The notes: generated by a model from the sequence alone, not told the origin. A DNA stretch of 64,000 bases from 66-474 sp040388785 (GCA_040388785.1 JAZKBD010000008.1:85670-149669), one strand, 5' to 3'. Counted from the stretch's first letter, positions 41,778 to 50,512 are shown. Numbers and translations are program-made.

Positions 41778-42985
41778 CCTGCTCCGCCGCGGGCGTCCGC
41801 AGGCGCGCATGGGTTTTGTTCGGCGTAGCTGCTGCGGTGGTGCTGACGGCCACGCCCGCGGTGGCGCAGGACTATTCCTTCCTCGGCGATTGGCCCACGC
41901 ACCACGCGTTCGCGGACGGCACCGATTTTGGCGTTACCGGCTTGTATCAATACGACGTCGACGATTTCTCGCACGACGATGGCCTGCTGGGCGACGCGCA
42001 CACCAATCGCCGCAAGTATTTCGGGGTGTACCTGAAGAAGAAAGGCGTTTACGACGCCATTGTGCAATTCGACTACCAGTCGAAGAAGTGGCAGGACGTT
42101 TTCCTGCGCGTGCAGTCGAAAGCCCTGTTCGGCCGCGACATCGGTGCGTTCCGCGCGGGTTACAGCAAGACGCCGGTCGGATTCGAAGGCAATACCAGCA
42201 CGCCCGCCAATACGTTCATCGAGCAGGCGCTGCCGACACAGGCGGTCTACGAGAACCGCCGCATGGGCGTGGATTGGGCGTGGTACCGCCCGACGTGGCT
42301 GGCGCAGGCCGGCTACTACGATGGCGGCGACCTCCAGGGCGACAACGACGGGCGCACGCTCGCGGGCCGCCTGGCGTGGGTGCCGCGGAATCGGCCCGGG
42401 GATGTCTTGCATTTCGGGCTCAGCGCGTCGCGCGAATCGCCTGCGTCCAGCGTCAATGGCCTGGGGCTGACCAACGTGCCGTCGGCGCGATTCCGCTCCA
42501 CGCCGGAGGCCGGTCTTTCGCCGCTGTATCTCGTCGATTCGGGCACGCTGAAGAATGTCGACGGGATCGACCGCTACGGCGTCGAGGCGCTCTGGATACG
42601 CGGACCATGGTCGTTGCAGGGCGAGTATCTGCGCGCACACACGTCCTTCGCTGACGGCAAACCCGCGTATCGCATCGATGGCTGGTACGCCTTCGCGAGC
42701 TGGGTGGCAACGGGCGAGTCGCGGCCGTACAAGGACGGCAACGTCGGCAACGTGCAGCCGTCGCGGCCATGGGGTGCCGTGGAATTCGCGGCGCGCTACA
42801 GCACGGTCAATCTCGACGACGGCAGCACTCTGGGTGGGCGCGAGCACGACTGGACGCTGGGCGTGAACTGGTATCTCGGCCAGCACCTGAAGCTGCAGGC
42901 GAACTACATCCGCGCTTTCAGCGATCGCAAAAGCCTCGTCGTGAATCCGCGCATCATTGAACTGCGTGCGCAGATCGCGTTCTGA
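41774..42985 (+). CDS. OprO/OprP-type outer-membrane porin (Porin_O_P family)
   Basis: A 403-residue outer-membrane barrel protein. The signal peptide (VLFGVAAAVVLTATPAVA, cut before QDYSFLGDW) and the mature pattern of alternating strands fit the phosphate-selective porin O/P family: RKYFGVYLKKKGVYDAIVQF, FRAGYSKTPVGFEGN, RRMGVDWAWYRPTWLAQAGYY, and the C-terminal strand ending IIELRAQIAF with terminal Phe. The start is taken as TTG 41774 (TTGA overlap with the small gene's stop); this is the least certain part. Its place after sbp-cysTWA suggests a sulfate-permeable channel; ion preference is inferred from context. Confidence 0.82.
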   Translation: MTCSAAGVRRRAWVLFGVAAAVVLTATPAVAQDYSFLGDWPTHHAFADGTDFGVTGLYQYDVDDFSHDDGLLGDAHTNRRKYFGVYLKKKGVYDAIVQFDYQSKKWQDVFLRVQSKALFGRDIGAFRAGYSKTPVGFEGNTSTPANTFIEQALPTQAVYENRRMGVDWAWYRPTWLAQAGYYDGGDLQGDNDGRTLAGRLAWVPRNRPGDVLHFGLSASRESPASSVNGLGLTNVPSARFRSTPEAGLSPLYLVDSGTLKNVDGIDRYGVEALWIRGPWSLQGEYLRAHTSFADGKPAYRIDGWYAFASWVATGESRPYKDGNVGNVQPSRPWGAVEFAARYSTVNLDDGSTLGGREHDWTLGVNWYLGQHLKLQANYIRAFSDRKSLVVNPRIIELRAQIAF

Positions 42986-43142
42986 GGCGAGTCAGTCCCA
43001 GGCAGCGGACGGGGCTCGACGACCTTGGCAACTCATCGCAACCTCGGCTGTCACCAGCCGCAACCGCTGCGCCGGAGAACTCGCTCCGGTCGTGCGGGGT
43101 GTCTGCTTTGGGTTGCAAGTGACGACTGACCGCGCGGCATGC

Positions 43143-43661
43143 TCATTCCGCCAGCGTCCATTGATCTTCGCGCAGGAACACCGGCAGGTCGGTCGCGTGC
43201 GGCTGCACGCCGATCTGGTTGAGCATGGCCGTGACGTGCCCGCGGTGATAGGTCGCGTGGTTGACGACGTGCAGCACGATGTCTTCGCGTCGCAGCGATC
43301 CTTCTCCGCCGCCGATGAAAGTGAATTGCACGATGTCGTTGCGCGCATCGGGCGTCATCGTCGCCGCGCAATCGATGTACCACGCATCGATGTCGCGCTG
43401 CGCGTCGCGCAATTCGGAAAACGGCGACACGGCTTCCGGGTTGCGTGTTGTCAGATGGTGTGGAATCCCGAGCAGGTGCGATTTCCATACCACGTCCATC
43501 AGGTACACATGGTTGAGTGTGCGCAGGATGCTGCCTGCGAAGATGGGCGAGGGCGCCACGAGCGTGTCGGCCGGGAGTCCGGCCAGCATGTCGTACAGCC
43601 GCGCGTCTGCCCACGCCTTGTAGCGCGCCAGCATTTCCAGATGCTGCGATGGCAAAGGCAC
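43143..43661 (-). CDS. DinB-like (damage-inducible four-helix) putative metalloenzyme
   Basis: A 172-residue four-helix protein of the DinB/YfiT fold. It begins VPLPSQHLEMLARYKAWADARLYDML and shows the three metal-binding His positions in LNHVYLMDVVW and HVVNHATYHRGHVTAMLNQ. Such proteins are often thiol-dependent transferases. Unrelated to polymerase DinB at 35900. GTG 43661 lies 2 bp after the lpd stop, so it is probably the last gene of the E2-E3 operon; an internal ATG lies at 43634. Confidence 0.85.
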   Translation of the reverse strand: MPLPSQHLEMLARYKAWADARLYDMLAGLPADTLVAPSPIFAGSILRTLNHVYLMDVVWKSHLLGIPHHLTTRNPEAVSPFSELRDAQRDIDAWYIDCAATMTPDARNDIVQFTFIGGGEGSLRREDIVLHVVNHATYHRGHVTAMLNQIGVQPHATDLPVFLREDQWTLAE

Positions 43662-43663
43662 GG

Positions 43664-45532
43664 CTACTTTCGTTTCGGAATGTACAAATCGGTTATCGTG
43701 CCTTCGGCCACTTCCGCAGCCATGCCGATCGATTCGCCGAGCGTCGGGTGCGGATGGATGGTGAGCGCGATGTCGCCGATCTCGGCGCCCATCTCGATCG
43801 CCAGCGCGATTTCGGAAATGAGATCGCCGGCGTGCACGCCCACGATGCCGCCGCCGATCACGCGGTGCGTGGCCTTGTCGTAGATCAGTTTGGTGAAGCC
43901 TTCCGCGCGATCCATGCCGAGCGCGCGGCCCGAGGCCGCCCACGGGAACTTGCCGACGCCGACGTCGAGGTTCTTTTCCTTTGCCTCGCGTTCGGTGACG
44001 CCGACCCAGGCGATTTCCGGATCGGTGAACGCGACCGACGGCACCACGCGCGCATCGAAGTGGCGCTTCTGGCCGGCCGCGGCTTCGGCGGCGGCGTGGC
44101 CTTCGTGCACGGCCTTGTGCGCGAGCATCGGCTGACCCACGAGATCACCGATCGCGAAGATGTGCGGAACATTGGTGCGCATCTGCGTATCGACCGGAAT
44201 CAGCCCGCGTTCGGTGACGCTGACGCCCGCTTTTTCGGCCCCGATCTTGTTGCCGTTGGCGCTGCGTCCGACCGACACCAGCACGCGGTCAAAGGTCTTC
44301 TTCTCCGGAATGCTGTCACCCTCGAACTCGCAGGTGATGCCGTTCTTCTGCGCTTTCGCCGCGGTGACTTTGGTCTTGAGGTGCGTCGCGACGCCCTGCT
44401 TCTTGAGTTGCGCCGCGAGCGGGCGCACCAGATCCGTGTCCGCGCCCGGCATCAGTTGGTCCATGAACTCGACCACGGTGACGGCGCTGCCGAGCGCGCG
44501 GTAGACCGTCGCCATTTCCAGGCCGATGATGCCGCCGCCGACCACCAGCAGGCTCTTCGGCACGTCGCGCAGTTGCAGCGCGCCGGTGGAATCCATCACG
44601 CGTTCGTCGTCCCACGGGAACATCGGCAGGTGCACGGCTTGCGAGCCGGCCGCGATGATGGCCTGCTCGAAACGGATCAGCTTCTTGTCGTTGCCGTTGA
44701 CGATTTCGAGTTCGTGCGGCGACACAAAGGTGCCGATGCCCTGCACCGCGCGCACCTTGCGCCGCTTCGCCATCGACGCGAGGCCGCCGGTGAGTTTGCC
44801 GACGGTTTTGTCCTTGAAGTCGCGCAGCTTGTCGAGATCAATCTTCGGCTTGCCGAATTCGATGCCATGCACACCCATCAGCGCGGCCGCGTCGATCACT
44901 TCGGCCGCGTGCAGCAACGCCTTGGAAGGAATGCAGCCGACGTTGAGGCATACGCCGCCGAGCGTGCCGTAGCGTTCGACCAAAATCGTGTCGATGCCGA
45001 GATCGGCCGCGCGGAACGCGGCGCTGTAGCCGCCGGGACCGGAGCCCAGCACCAGCATCGCGCACTCCATGTCGGCCTTGCGGCCGGTTTCGCGCGAGTC
45101 GGGCGCTGTGCTTTTCCCCTCTCCCTCCGGGAGAGGCGGAGCGCTAGCGAACGCGCGCGCAGCGCGACCCGCAGCGGCGGGTGAGGGTTCGGGTTCGCGT
45201 CGAGTTTGTGAGGGAGGCGGCGAGTTGGAGTCACGCGCGTTGATCGAACCTTCACCCCCAGCCCCTCTCCCGGAGGGAGAGGGGGGCGAATCTTCCGCTT
45301 CGACAACCGCAATCACCGCGCCCTGTTCGACGTTGTCGCCGACCTTGACCTTCACTTCCCTGATCACGCCCGCCGCCGAGGACGGCACTTCCATCGTGGC
45401 CTTGGCCGATTCCAGCGTGACCAGGCTCTGGTCTTTTTCGATGCGATCGCCGGCCTTCACCAGCACCTCGATGACCGGCACGTCGTGGAAATCGCCGATG
45501 TCCGGCACCTTGAGTTCGATCGTGTTCGCCAT
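43664..45532 (-). CDS. lpdA: dihydrolipoyl dehydrogenase (E3) with N-terminal lipoyl domain
   Basis: A 622-residue E3 of pyruvate dehydrogenase. Residues 1-80 form a lipoyl domain (VPDIGDFHDVPVIEVLVKAG; lipoyl Lys in LESAKATMEVP). A linker of about 65 residues follows, part of which is translated from inverted-repeat DNA. Then FAD-binding LGSGPGGYSAAFRAADLG, the redox disulphide GGVCLNVGCIPSKALLH, NAD-binding VVGGGIIGLEM, and C-terminal HPHPTLGES with the catalytic His. The lipoyl-E3 architecture is usual for Lysobacterales and Neisseria. Start ATG 45532, shortly after the aceF stop. Confidence 0.95.
   Translation of the reverse strand: MANTIELKVPDIGDFHDVPVIEVLVKAGDRIEKDQSLVTLESAKATMEVPSSAAGVIREVKVKVGDNVEQGAVIAVVEAEDSPPSPSGRGAGGEGSINARDSNSPPPSQTRREPEPSPAAAGRAARAFASAPPLPEGEGKSTAPDSRETGRKADMECAMLVLGSGPGGYSAAFRAADLGIDTILVERYGTLGGVCLNVGCIPSKALLHAAEVIDAAALMGVHGIEFGKPKIDLDKLRDFKDKTVGKLTGGLASMAKRRKVRAVQGIGTFVSPHELEIVNGNDKKLIRFEQAIIAAGSQAVHLPMFPWDDERVMDSTGALQLRDVPKSLLVVGGGIIGLEMATVYRALGSAVTVVEFMDQLMPGADTDLVRPLAAQLKKQGVATHLKTKVTAAKAQKNGITCEFEGDSIPEKKTFDRVLVSVGRSANGNKIGAEKAGVSVTERGLIPVDTQMRTNVPHIFAIGDLVGQPMLAHKAVHEGHAAAEAAAGQKRHFDARVVPSVAFTDPEIAWVGVTEREAKEKNLDVGVGKFPWAASGRALGMDRAEGFTKLIYDKATHRVIGGGIVGVHAGDLISEIALAIEMGAEIGDIALTIHPHPTLGESIGMAAEVAEGTITDLYIPKRK
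45118..45284. repeat. hairpin repeat element inside the lpdA linker
   Basis: Two perfect hairpins frame the segment: CCTCTCCC/GGGAGAGG with loop TCC (45118-45136) and CCCCTCTCCC/GGGAGAGGGG with loop GGA (45262-45284). Between them, GGGTGAGGGTTC and, inverted, GAACCTTCACCC echo each other. The DNA is in frame with the E3 gene and is translated as Pro/Ser/Gly-rich linker residues such as SPSGRGAGGEG. It looks like a repetitive intergenic element that has landed in a coding linker. Confidence 0.65.
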
Positions 45533-45546
45533 GTCGATCTCCCCGC

Positions 45547-46950
45547 TCAAAGCAGCGCCCGGCGCATGTCGCCGAGGAGCTGTGCGAGGTAAGTGGCGAA
45601 ACGCGCGGCGGCGGCGCCGTCGATCACGCGATGGTCGTAGCTGAGCGACAAAGGCAGGATCAGCCGCGGCGCGAATTCCTTGCCGCTCCATACCGGCTTC
45701 ATCGATGCGCGCGACACGCCGAGGATCGCGACTTCCGGCGCGTTGATGATCGGCGTGAACATGGTGCCGCCGATGCCGCCCAGCGAGGAAATCGAGAAGC
45801 AGCCGCCCGACATTTCCCCCGGCGTCAACTTGCCGTCGCGCGCCTTCTTCGCCAGCGCCGACATTTCCTGCGCGATGTCGAGCACGCCCTTCTTGTCGCA
45901 ATCGCGGATCACCGGCACGACCAGCCCGTTCGGCGTGTCGGCGGCGAAGCCGATGTTGAAATACTTCTTCACCACGAGGTTTTCGCCCGATGCATCCAGC
46001 GACGTGTTGAAGTCGGGATATTTCTGCAGCGCCGCGACCGAGGCCTTGATCAGGAACGCCAGCATCGTCACCTTGATCCCGGTTTTCTCGTTTTCCCTGT
46101 TGAGCCCGACGCGCAACGCTTCGAGGTCGGTGATGTCGGCATCCTCGAACTGCGTGACGTGCGGGATCATCGCCCAGTTGCGTGCGAGGTTGGCGCCGGA
46201 AAGTTTCTTGATGCGCGACAGCGGCTGCGTCTCGATCGCGCCGAACTTGCTGAAATCGATCTGCGGCCACGGCAACAGGTTGAGACCCGCGCCGCCCGCG
46301 CCCGCGGCGGGCGCCCGGCTGCCGGACATCACCGACTTCACGAATTTCTGCACGTCGTCCCGGGTGATGCGGCCGCCGCGCTCGCTGCCGGTGACGCGCG
46401 CAAGGTCCACACCCAGCTCGCGCGCGAACGCGCGCACCGCGGGACTGGCGTAGGGCACCTTGTCCGGCATGATGGAATTGGCATCGAACGGAATCGGTGG
46501 TGCGTGACGTTCCGTTTTGCTTTCGCTTCCCCCGCTTGCGGGGGAAGCTGCCCGAAGGGCTGATGGGGGCGATTGCTGGTTGCCCCCCTCCGCCTTCGGC
46601 ACCTCCCCCCGCTGTGCGGGGGGAGGATTTTGATTCGAGGAAGATGCGGGCGCAGTTTCAGGCACAGGTTTCGATTTTGCGGGCTCCTCCGATTTCGCAG
46701 CTTCGCCGCCCTCGGCTTCGATCGTCGCGATCACGCTGCCTTCGGAAACCTCGTCGCCGACCTTGACCTTCATTTCCTTGAGCGTGCCCGCGAACGGCGC
46801 CGGCACTTCCATCGTCGCCTTGGCCGACTCCAGCGTCACGAGGCCCTGGTCCTTTTCCACGCGGTCGCCCGGCTTGACCATCACTTCGATCACGGGCACG
46901 CCCTGGAAATCGCCGATGTCGGGTACCTTCGCCTCGCGCACGTCTGCCAT
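45547..46950 (-). CDS. aceF: dihydrolipoyllysine acetyltransferase (E2) of pyruvate dehydrogenase
   Basis: A 467-residue E2 core. It has one lipoyl domain (VPDIGDFQGVPVIEVMVKPG; Lys in LESAKATMEVP), a linker partly made from hairpin-repeat DNA, the peripheral subunit-binding domain (YASPAVRAFARELGVDLARVTGSERGGRITRDDV), and the catalytic domain ending SLSYDHRVIDGAAAARF with the active-site His/Asp. ATG 46950 is the start. Just one lipoyl domain is present here; the second lipoyl domain rides on E3. aceE (E1) is not upstream, where it is often found. Confidence 0.95.
   Translation of the reverse strand: MADVREAKVPDIGDFQGVPVIEVMVKPGDRVEKDQGLVTLESAKATMEVPAPFAGTLKEMKVKVGDEVSEGSVIATIEAEGGEAAKSEEPAKSKPVPETAPASSSNQNPPPAQRGEVPKAEGGNQQSPPSALRAASPASGGSESKTERHAPPIPFDANSIMPDKVPYASPAVRAFARELGVDLARVTGSERGGRITRDDVQKFVKSVMSGSRAPAAGAGGAGLNLLPWPQIDFSKFGAIETQPLSRIKKLSGANLARNWAMIPHVTQFEDADITDLEALRVGLNRENEKTGIKVTMLAFLIKASVAALQKYPDFNTSLDASGENLVVKKYFNIGFAADTPNGLVVPVIRDCDKKGVLDIAQEMSALAKKARDGKLTPGEMSGGCFSISSLGGIGGTMFTPIINAPEVAILGVSRASMKPVWSGKEFAPRLILPLSLSYDHRVIDGAAAARFATYLAQLLGDMRRALL
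46525..46626. repeat. paired hairpin repeat inside the aceF linker
   Basis: GCTTCCCCCGC/GCGGGGGAAGC with loop TT (46525-46548) and CCTCCCCCCGC/GCGGGGGGAGG with loop TGT (46602-46626) are perfect 11-bp hairpins about 50 bp apart. They are translated in frame as linker residues (NPPPAQRGEVPKAEGG and SPPSALRAASPASGG). This is the typical look of a two-hairpin intergenic repeat (BIME-like), here within a gene. Confidence 0.65.
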
Positions 46951-47152
46951 GTCGCTTCCTTCGATTCCGGAAAAGCTGCAAGACACCCAGTTTCGCGCAT
47001 TTGGCCGCTTTCGTCATGTAGCCGCCAAAAGTCACGGTGGCCTGTGGCGGATGGCAAAGTGGCATCGGCAGCCTGCGGCAAACCGGCAGCCACAGGGGCG
47101 CGGAGCAGGACGAGCAGCCGCTGTATCTCGCGAAAATGCCGGCGGCGGACGG

Positions 47153-47965
47153 TCAGGCGGAATGCTTCTTCGACAGCTTGTCGATCAGTTTCACCACGAT
47201 GGTGCCCCCGGGCACTACCATGCCCGCGAAGTCGGCGCCCAGGTCGAACAGCGCGTCGCGATTGCCGAGCTTGCGTACCGCGCCGCCCAGCATGTCGCCT
47301 TCCTTGTTGACGCGGCCGGAAAGACCGTCGATTTCGATCACGCCGGTCTTGTCCTTCCATGCGAACTGGAACGCGTACACCGGGCGGTAGAACAGCGCCA
47401 GGGATTCGATATCGACTTCGTCGCTGGCGATCGCGTCGGCTTCGACCGGCGCGGAAAGTTTCGCCTTGACCTGCTGCAGCACCGACGCCGCGGTGACGGT
47501 CGGTGCGATGAATTGCGGTTGGCTGCTGTCCTCGAGGTCACGGAACGCGAAACGGCCGGCGTAATCGATCAGCGTCTTCTCCGGTGTGTCGTGGCGCAAC
47601 GCGTCGACGTAATGCACCAGCGTCGTGATGCTTTCGCAATCCTCGATGGCGGCCAGCTGCAGTTCGCGGCGCGCATCCACCGGCAGCTTCTGGCCCAGCA
47701 GTTCCACGCTCACGACGTGCGGGTGCTCGATCTTGACGTGGTACGTCAGCTTGCGCGTGTAGCGCGTGCGCCGCGCGGCCTTGGCCATCCAGAACGGTTC
47801 GTAGCGCTTTTCCGTGTTGGCCAGCGCGATATCGGTTTCCTTCGGCCGGTCCCACAGCTTCATCCGCGCCAGCATGCCGAACGCGCCGACTTTTTCATGT
47901 TCGGCTTGCGCGCGTGCGGAAACCTCGTTGTACACATCTTCGAAGATGCAGATCTTCTCGTCCAT
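47153..47965 (-). CDS. hypothetical protein, 270 aa
   Basis: No family recognised. The protein is soluble for most of its length; it begins MDEKICIFEDVYNEVSARAQAEHE and has a central KLTYHVKIEHPHVVSVELLGQKL, a FYRPVYAFQFAWKDKTGVIEIDGLSG segment and a weakly hydrophobic C-terminus ending KLIDKLSKKHSA. ATG 47965 has GGAG about 8 bases upstream; a GTG at 47995 is possible. It lies 84 bp before a lipoprotein gene on the same strand, so the two may be co-expressed. Confidence 0.7.
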   Translation of the reverse strand: MDEKICIFEDVYNEVSARAQAEHEKVGAFGMLARMKLWDRPKETDIALANTEKRYEPFWMAKAARRTRYTRKLTYHVKIEHPHVVSVELLGQKLPVDARRELQLAAIEDCESITTLVHYVDALRHDTPEKTLIDYAGRFAFRDLEDSSQPQFIAPTVTAASVLQQVKAKLSAPVEADAIASDEVDIESLALFYRPVYAFQFAWKDKTGVIEIDGLSGRVNKEGDMLGGAVRKLGNRDALFDLGADFAGMVVPGGTIVVKLIDKLSKKHSA

Positions 47966-48049
47966 CCCCGGCTCCCCGGACGCGCGTACGTCCACTTGCG
48001 GTGGCGGATATTGCGCGCGGCAACGGCCGGATTCGACCGGCCGCGCGGA

Positions 48050-48793
48050 TCACTTCTTCGGCAACGGCGAGAACTTCGACGGATCATAACCGCCGACTTC
48101 GAATTTCAGGGTCTGCTTGCCATGATCCTTGGTCGTCACCTCCATTTCGATCACCTTGGCCTTCTGCATCGCCGTGATGAAAGCCTTGCCTTCCTTGATG
48201 AACATCGCGGGCTCGCCGGTCTTGGGCAAATAGGCTTTCCACGTCTCGCGCTTGCCATCGAAGCGCATCGTGATGTTGCACAGATCCTTGCACACGAAAC
48301 CCTTGCTGCCGTCCGGCGCGAAAAGGTAGACGCTCAGGCCCCACTTCGCGTGCCGGCGCAAGACCAGCCGCGTGCTGTTGTCGCTGCGCGGCTCGGAGTA
48401 GGTACTGGCGGTCGATTGTTCGCCGTCGACGTTGGCCGTCTGGTAATACCAGAGGCTTGCCAGCCGCGTGTGCTCGGCCTTGGACTTGGCCGTCGCCTCG
48501 ACCTGCGCAAGCGTCTTCTGCACTTCCGCGGCCGCCGGCGTCCCCGGATATTTCTGCACGATCTCCTCGCCCACCGGCGCGGCCTGATCTTCCGCATGCT
48601 GGGCCAGCATGTCCTGATAGAGCTTCAGCTCGCTGGCGGCCGCGGCGTCGTTCGCGGCGGCCTGCGCCGAAGCCGACGGTGCTGCGGGTGGCGCGGGCGC
48701 CTGCTGCGAACAGGCCGACATCAGCATGGACGCCGCCATGGCAATAGCGACTGGAAGCAGGCGGTTGGCGATACGGCAGGCGGGAGTTTTCAT
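48050..48793 (-). CDS. putative lipoprotein, 247 aa
   Basis: A lipoprotein signal (ANRLLPVAIAMAASMLMSAC) is followed by an Ala/Pro-rich linker, a helical region (ELKLYQDMLAQHAEDQAAPVGEEIVQKYPGTPAAAEVQKTL) and a beta-rich C-terminal domain (LWYYQTANVDGEQ... LKFEVGGYDPSKFSPLPKK) with a Cys pair in FVCKDLCNITMRF. Function unknown. ATG 48793. Confidence 0.72.
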   Translation of the reverse strand: MKTPACRIANRLLPVAIAMAASMLMSACSQQAPAPPAAPSASAQAAANDAAAASELKLYQDMLAQHAEDQAAPVGEEIVQKYPGTPAAAEVQKTLAQVEATAKSKAEHTRLASLWYYQTANVDGEQSTASTYSEPRSDNSTRLVLRRHAKWGLSVYLFAPDGSKGFVCKDLCNITMRFDGKRETWKAYLPKTGEPAMFIKEGKAFITAMQKAKVIEMEVTTKDHGKQTLKFEVGGYDPSKFSPLPKK

Positions 48794-48862
48794 GGCTCGC
48801 AGTATAGCCATCGTGGTCCCGCCAGTCGGCCCATTCGTGCCGCTGGACCCTCCGGCGCCGGG

Positions 48863-49261
48863 TCAGGTGTCGGCGGCCCCGGTGAACACGGTGCGGGCAT
48901 GTTGCTTCTCGAACGTGACATTGACCGTGCGCCCGATCGCCCGCGTGCGATGCACCGTGCCTGCCGGAACGACCAGGTATTGCCACTCGGTCAGTTCCAC
49001 GGTATCGGCGCCAGCCAGATCGATTTGCAGTTTCCCGGCGGCCACCATGAAAAGTTCATCCGAGTCGGGGTGCTGGTGCCAGCGATACTCGCCCTCGAAC
49101 ACCGCCAGCCGCAGGCATGCGTCGTTGACGTTGGACAGGACATCGTTTCGATAGGGTTCTTCCACGGCCTGCTCGAGTGCACGGATGTCCACGACCATCG
49201 AGTCGGGATAGCGGGCGTCCTGTGCCGTGTACTCGTTCGCGGATGGAAAGCGCGTTTTCAT
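48863..49261 (-). CDS. cupin domain protein
   Basis: A 132-residue single-domain cupin with metal-site motifs EYRWHQHPDSDELFMVAAGKLQIDL and LVVPAGTVHRTRA. Small cupins bind a metal and act as sensors, isomerases or dioxygenases; no substrate can be inferred. The gene is isolated on the minus strand, 70 bp downstream of the EamA transporter gene. Confidence 0.82.
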   Translation of the reverse strand: MKTRFPSANEYTAQDARYPDSMVVDIRALEQAVEEPYRNDVLSNVNDACLRLAVFEGEYRWHQHPDSDELFMVAAGKLQIDLAGADTVELTEWQYLVVPAGTVHRTRAIGRTVNVTFEKQHARTVFTGAADT

Positions 49262-49330
49262 TCGGTTCTCCTGGGGTACGGCCGCGGCACGTCGCGTTGC
49301 GCGGCCGGTCGTGCTTGCACGACATTCATC

Positions 49331-50413
49331 TCAGCCGGGACACCTGGTGCTGGTCTTGTCCAGCGCGACCCGGCGGGGCACCGGGATCGCGCGCATCCTC
49401 CCCTGTGCGAACAACATCCCGCCCAGGATCAACGCGCCGCCAACCGCCATGCCCCACGTCAGCGATTCGCCCAGCGCCAGCCATGCCCACAGGACGCCGA
49501 AGATCGGCACGAGGTAGGTGACCGTGGTCGCGCGCGGCGCACCGACGCGCTGGATCAATCGGTAGTAGAGCGCGTAGGCGATGCCCGTGCAGACGACGCC
49601 CAGCGCGATCAGGCTGAACCATGCCTGCGCGGCAACGTGCGCGGCTGGCCACTGCCACACCGCGAACGGCGCCAGCAACACCGCGCCCCATGCGAGCGTT
49701 GCCGCGGCGACCGCTGCCGGGGGCAGACCCGCGAAGTAACGTTTCACCAGGTTCGCCGACACGCCGTACAGGAGCGCCGCGCCGGTGCCGGCTGCGACCG
49801 CCGGTCCAAGGCCTGCGCCGTCGACGTCGCCGCTCGCCAACACCACCACCCCGACCAGTCCGACCACCAATCCGGTCAGGCGACGCGCGCCGATGCGTTC
49901 GCCGAACATCGCGAAGGCCGCCAGTGCCGCGAACGGCACGGCCATGCTGTTGACGATCGCGCTGACGCCGGCCGGCGCGCGTTCCGCGCTCCACGCGAAC
50001 AGCAGGAACGGCAGCAGTGTATTCACGACACCGATCGCGGCGATCTTCAGCCAGCCGGTCGCGGCGAGCTGGTGGCGCGCGTGCCACAGGAACGGCGAGA
50101 GCACCAGCGCGCCCAGCGCAAGCCGCACGTCGACCAATGCGAGCGGCCCGAATTTCGGCGCGGCGATGCGCAGGAACAGGAACGAGCCGCCCCAGATCGC
50201 GGCGAGCACCAGCAGTTCGACCGGCGTGCGCCAGTCGCGGTCGCCCCGTTTGCCCGAGCGTCCACCGCGTCCACCGCGTCCACCGCGTCCGCCGCGCGGT
50301 GCGCGGGGTGGCGAAACTTCGTCGCGTGCCAGACGGCGTACCGTCGCAAGGTCGGTCACGTGCCCGTCCAGGAACAACATGCCGCCCGAGAGCTTTGCCA
50401 ATTCCCTCAACAT
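49331..50413 (-). CDS. EamA (DMT) family transporter with unusual N-terminal extension
   Basis: A 360-residue transporter with ten membrane helices in two EamA repeats (IWGGSFLFLRIAAPKFGPLALVDVRLALG; second repeat with CTGIAYALYYRLIQRVGAPRA and LVPIFGVLWAWLALGESL). About 60 residues precede the first helix: MLRELAKLSGGMLFLDGHVTD and a GGRGGRGGRGGR run encoded by a 9-bp tandem repeat (50260-50295). ATG 50413 has GGAGGT upstream, and no later ATG precedes helix 1, so the extension seems to be translated. It is divergent from a LysR gene that probably controls it. Confidence 0.85.
   Translation of the reverse strand: MLRELAKLSGGMLFLDGHVTDLATVRRLARDEVSPPRAPRGGRGGRGGRGGRSGKRGDRDWRTPVELLVLAAIWGGSFLFLRIAAPKFGPLALVDVRLALGALVLSPFLWHARHQLAATGWLKIAAIGVVNTLLPFLLFAWSAERAPAGVSAIVNSMAVPFAALAAFAMFGERIGARRLTGLVVGLVGVVVLASGDVDGAGLGPAVAAGTGAALLYGVSANLVKRYFAGLPPAAVAAATLAWGAVLLAPFAVWQWPAAHVAAQAWFSLIALGVVCTGIAYALYYRLIQRVGAPRATTVTYLVPIFGVLWAWLALGESLTWGMAVGGALILGGMLFAQGRMRAIPVPRRVALDKTSTRCPG
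50260..50295. repeat. 9-bp tandem repeat (four units) in the EamA gene
   Basis: GTCCACCGC is repeated three times with a fourth unit GTCCGCCGC; on the coding strand it encodes Gly-Gly-Arg repeats. The unit keeps the frame when its number changes. Confidence 0.75.
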
Positions 50414-50495
50414 GGGACACCTCCATCCGGCTTGCGCAAACATTGCGTGAGGCGCAAAAATAGGGTGTCCGGGCCGCAAGCGGTAGCGACCGTTT

Positions 50496-50512
50496 TTCAA
50501 ACGAGTGTTGAA
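50496..50512. promoter_or_regulatory. candidate LysR operator
   Basis: TTCAA and TTGAA form a dyad with 7 bases between, in the 110-bp gap between the divergent EamA and LysR genes. The position, 12 bp before the LysR start, fits an autoregulatory site. Confidence 0.4.

Noticed and set aside
50260..50295. Short tandem array as a possible CRISPR
   Set aside because: Units are 9 bp with no spacers and lie within a gene; it is a coding tandem repeat. No CRISPR array was seen anywhere in the window.
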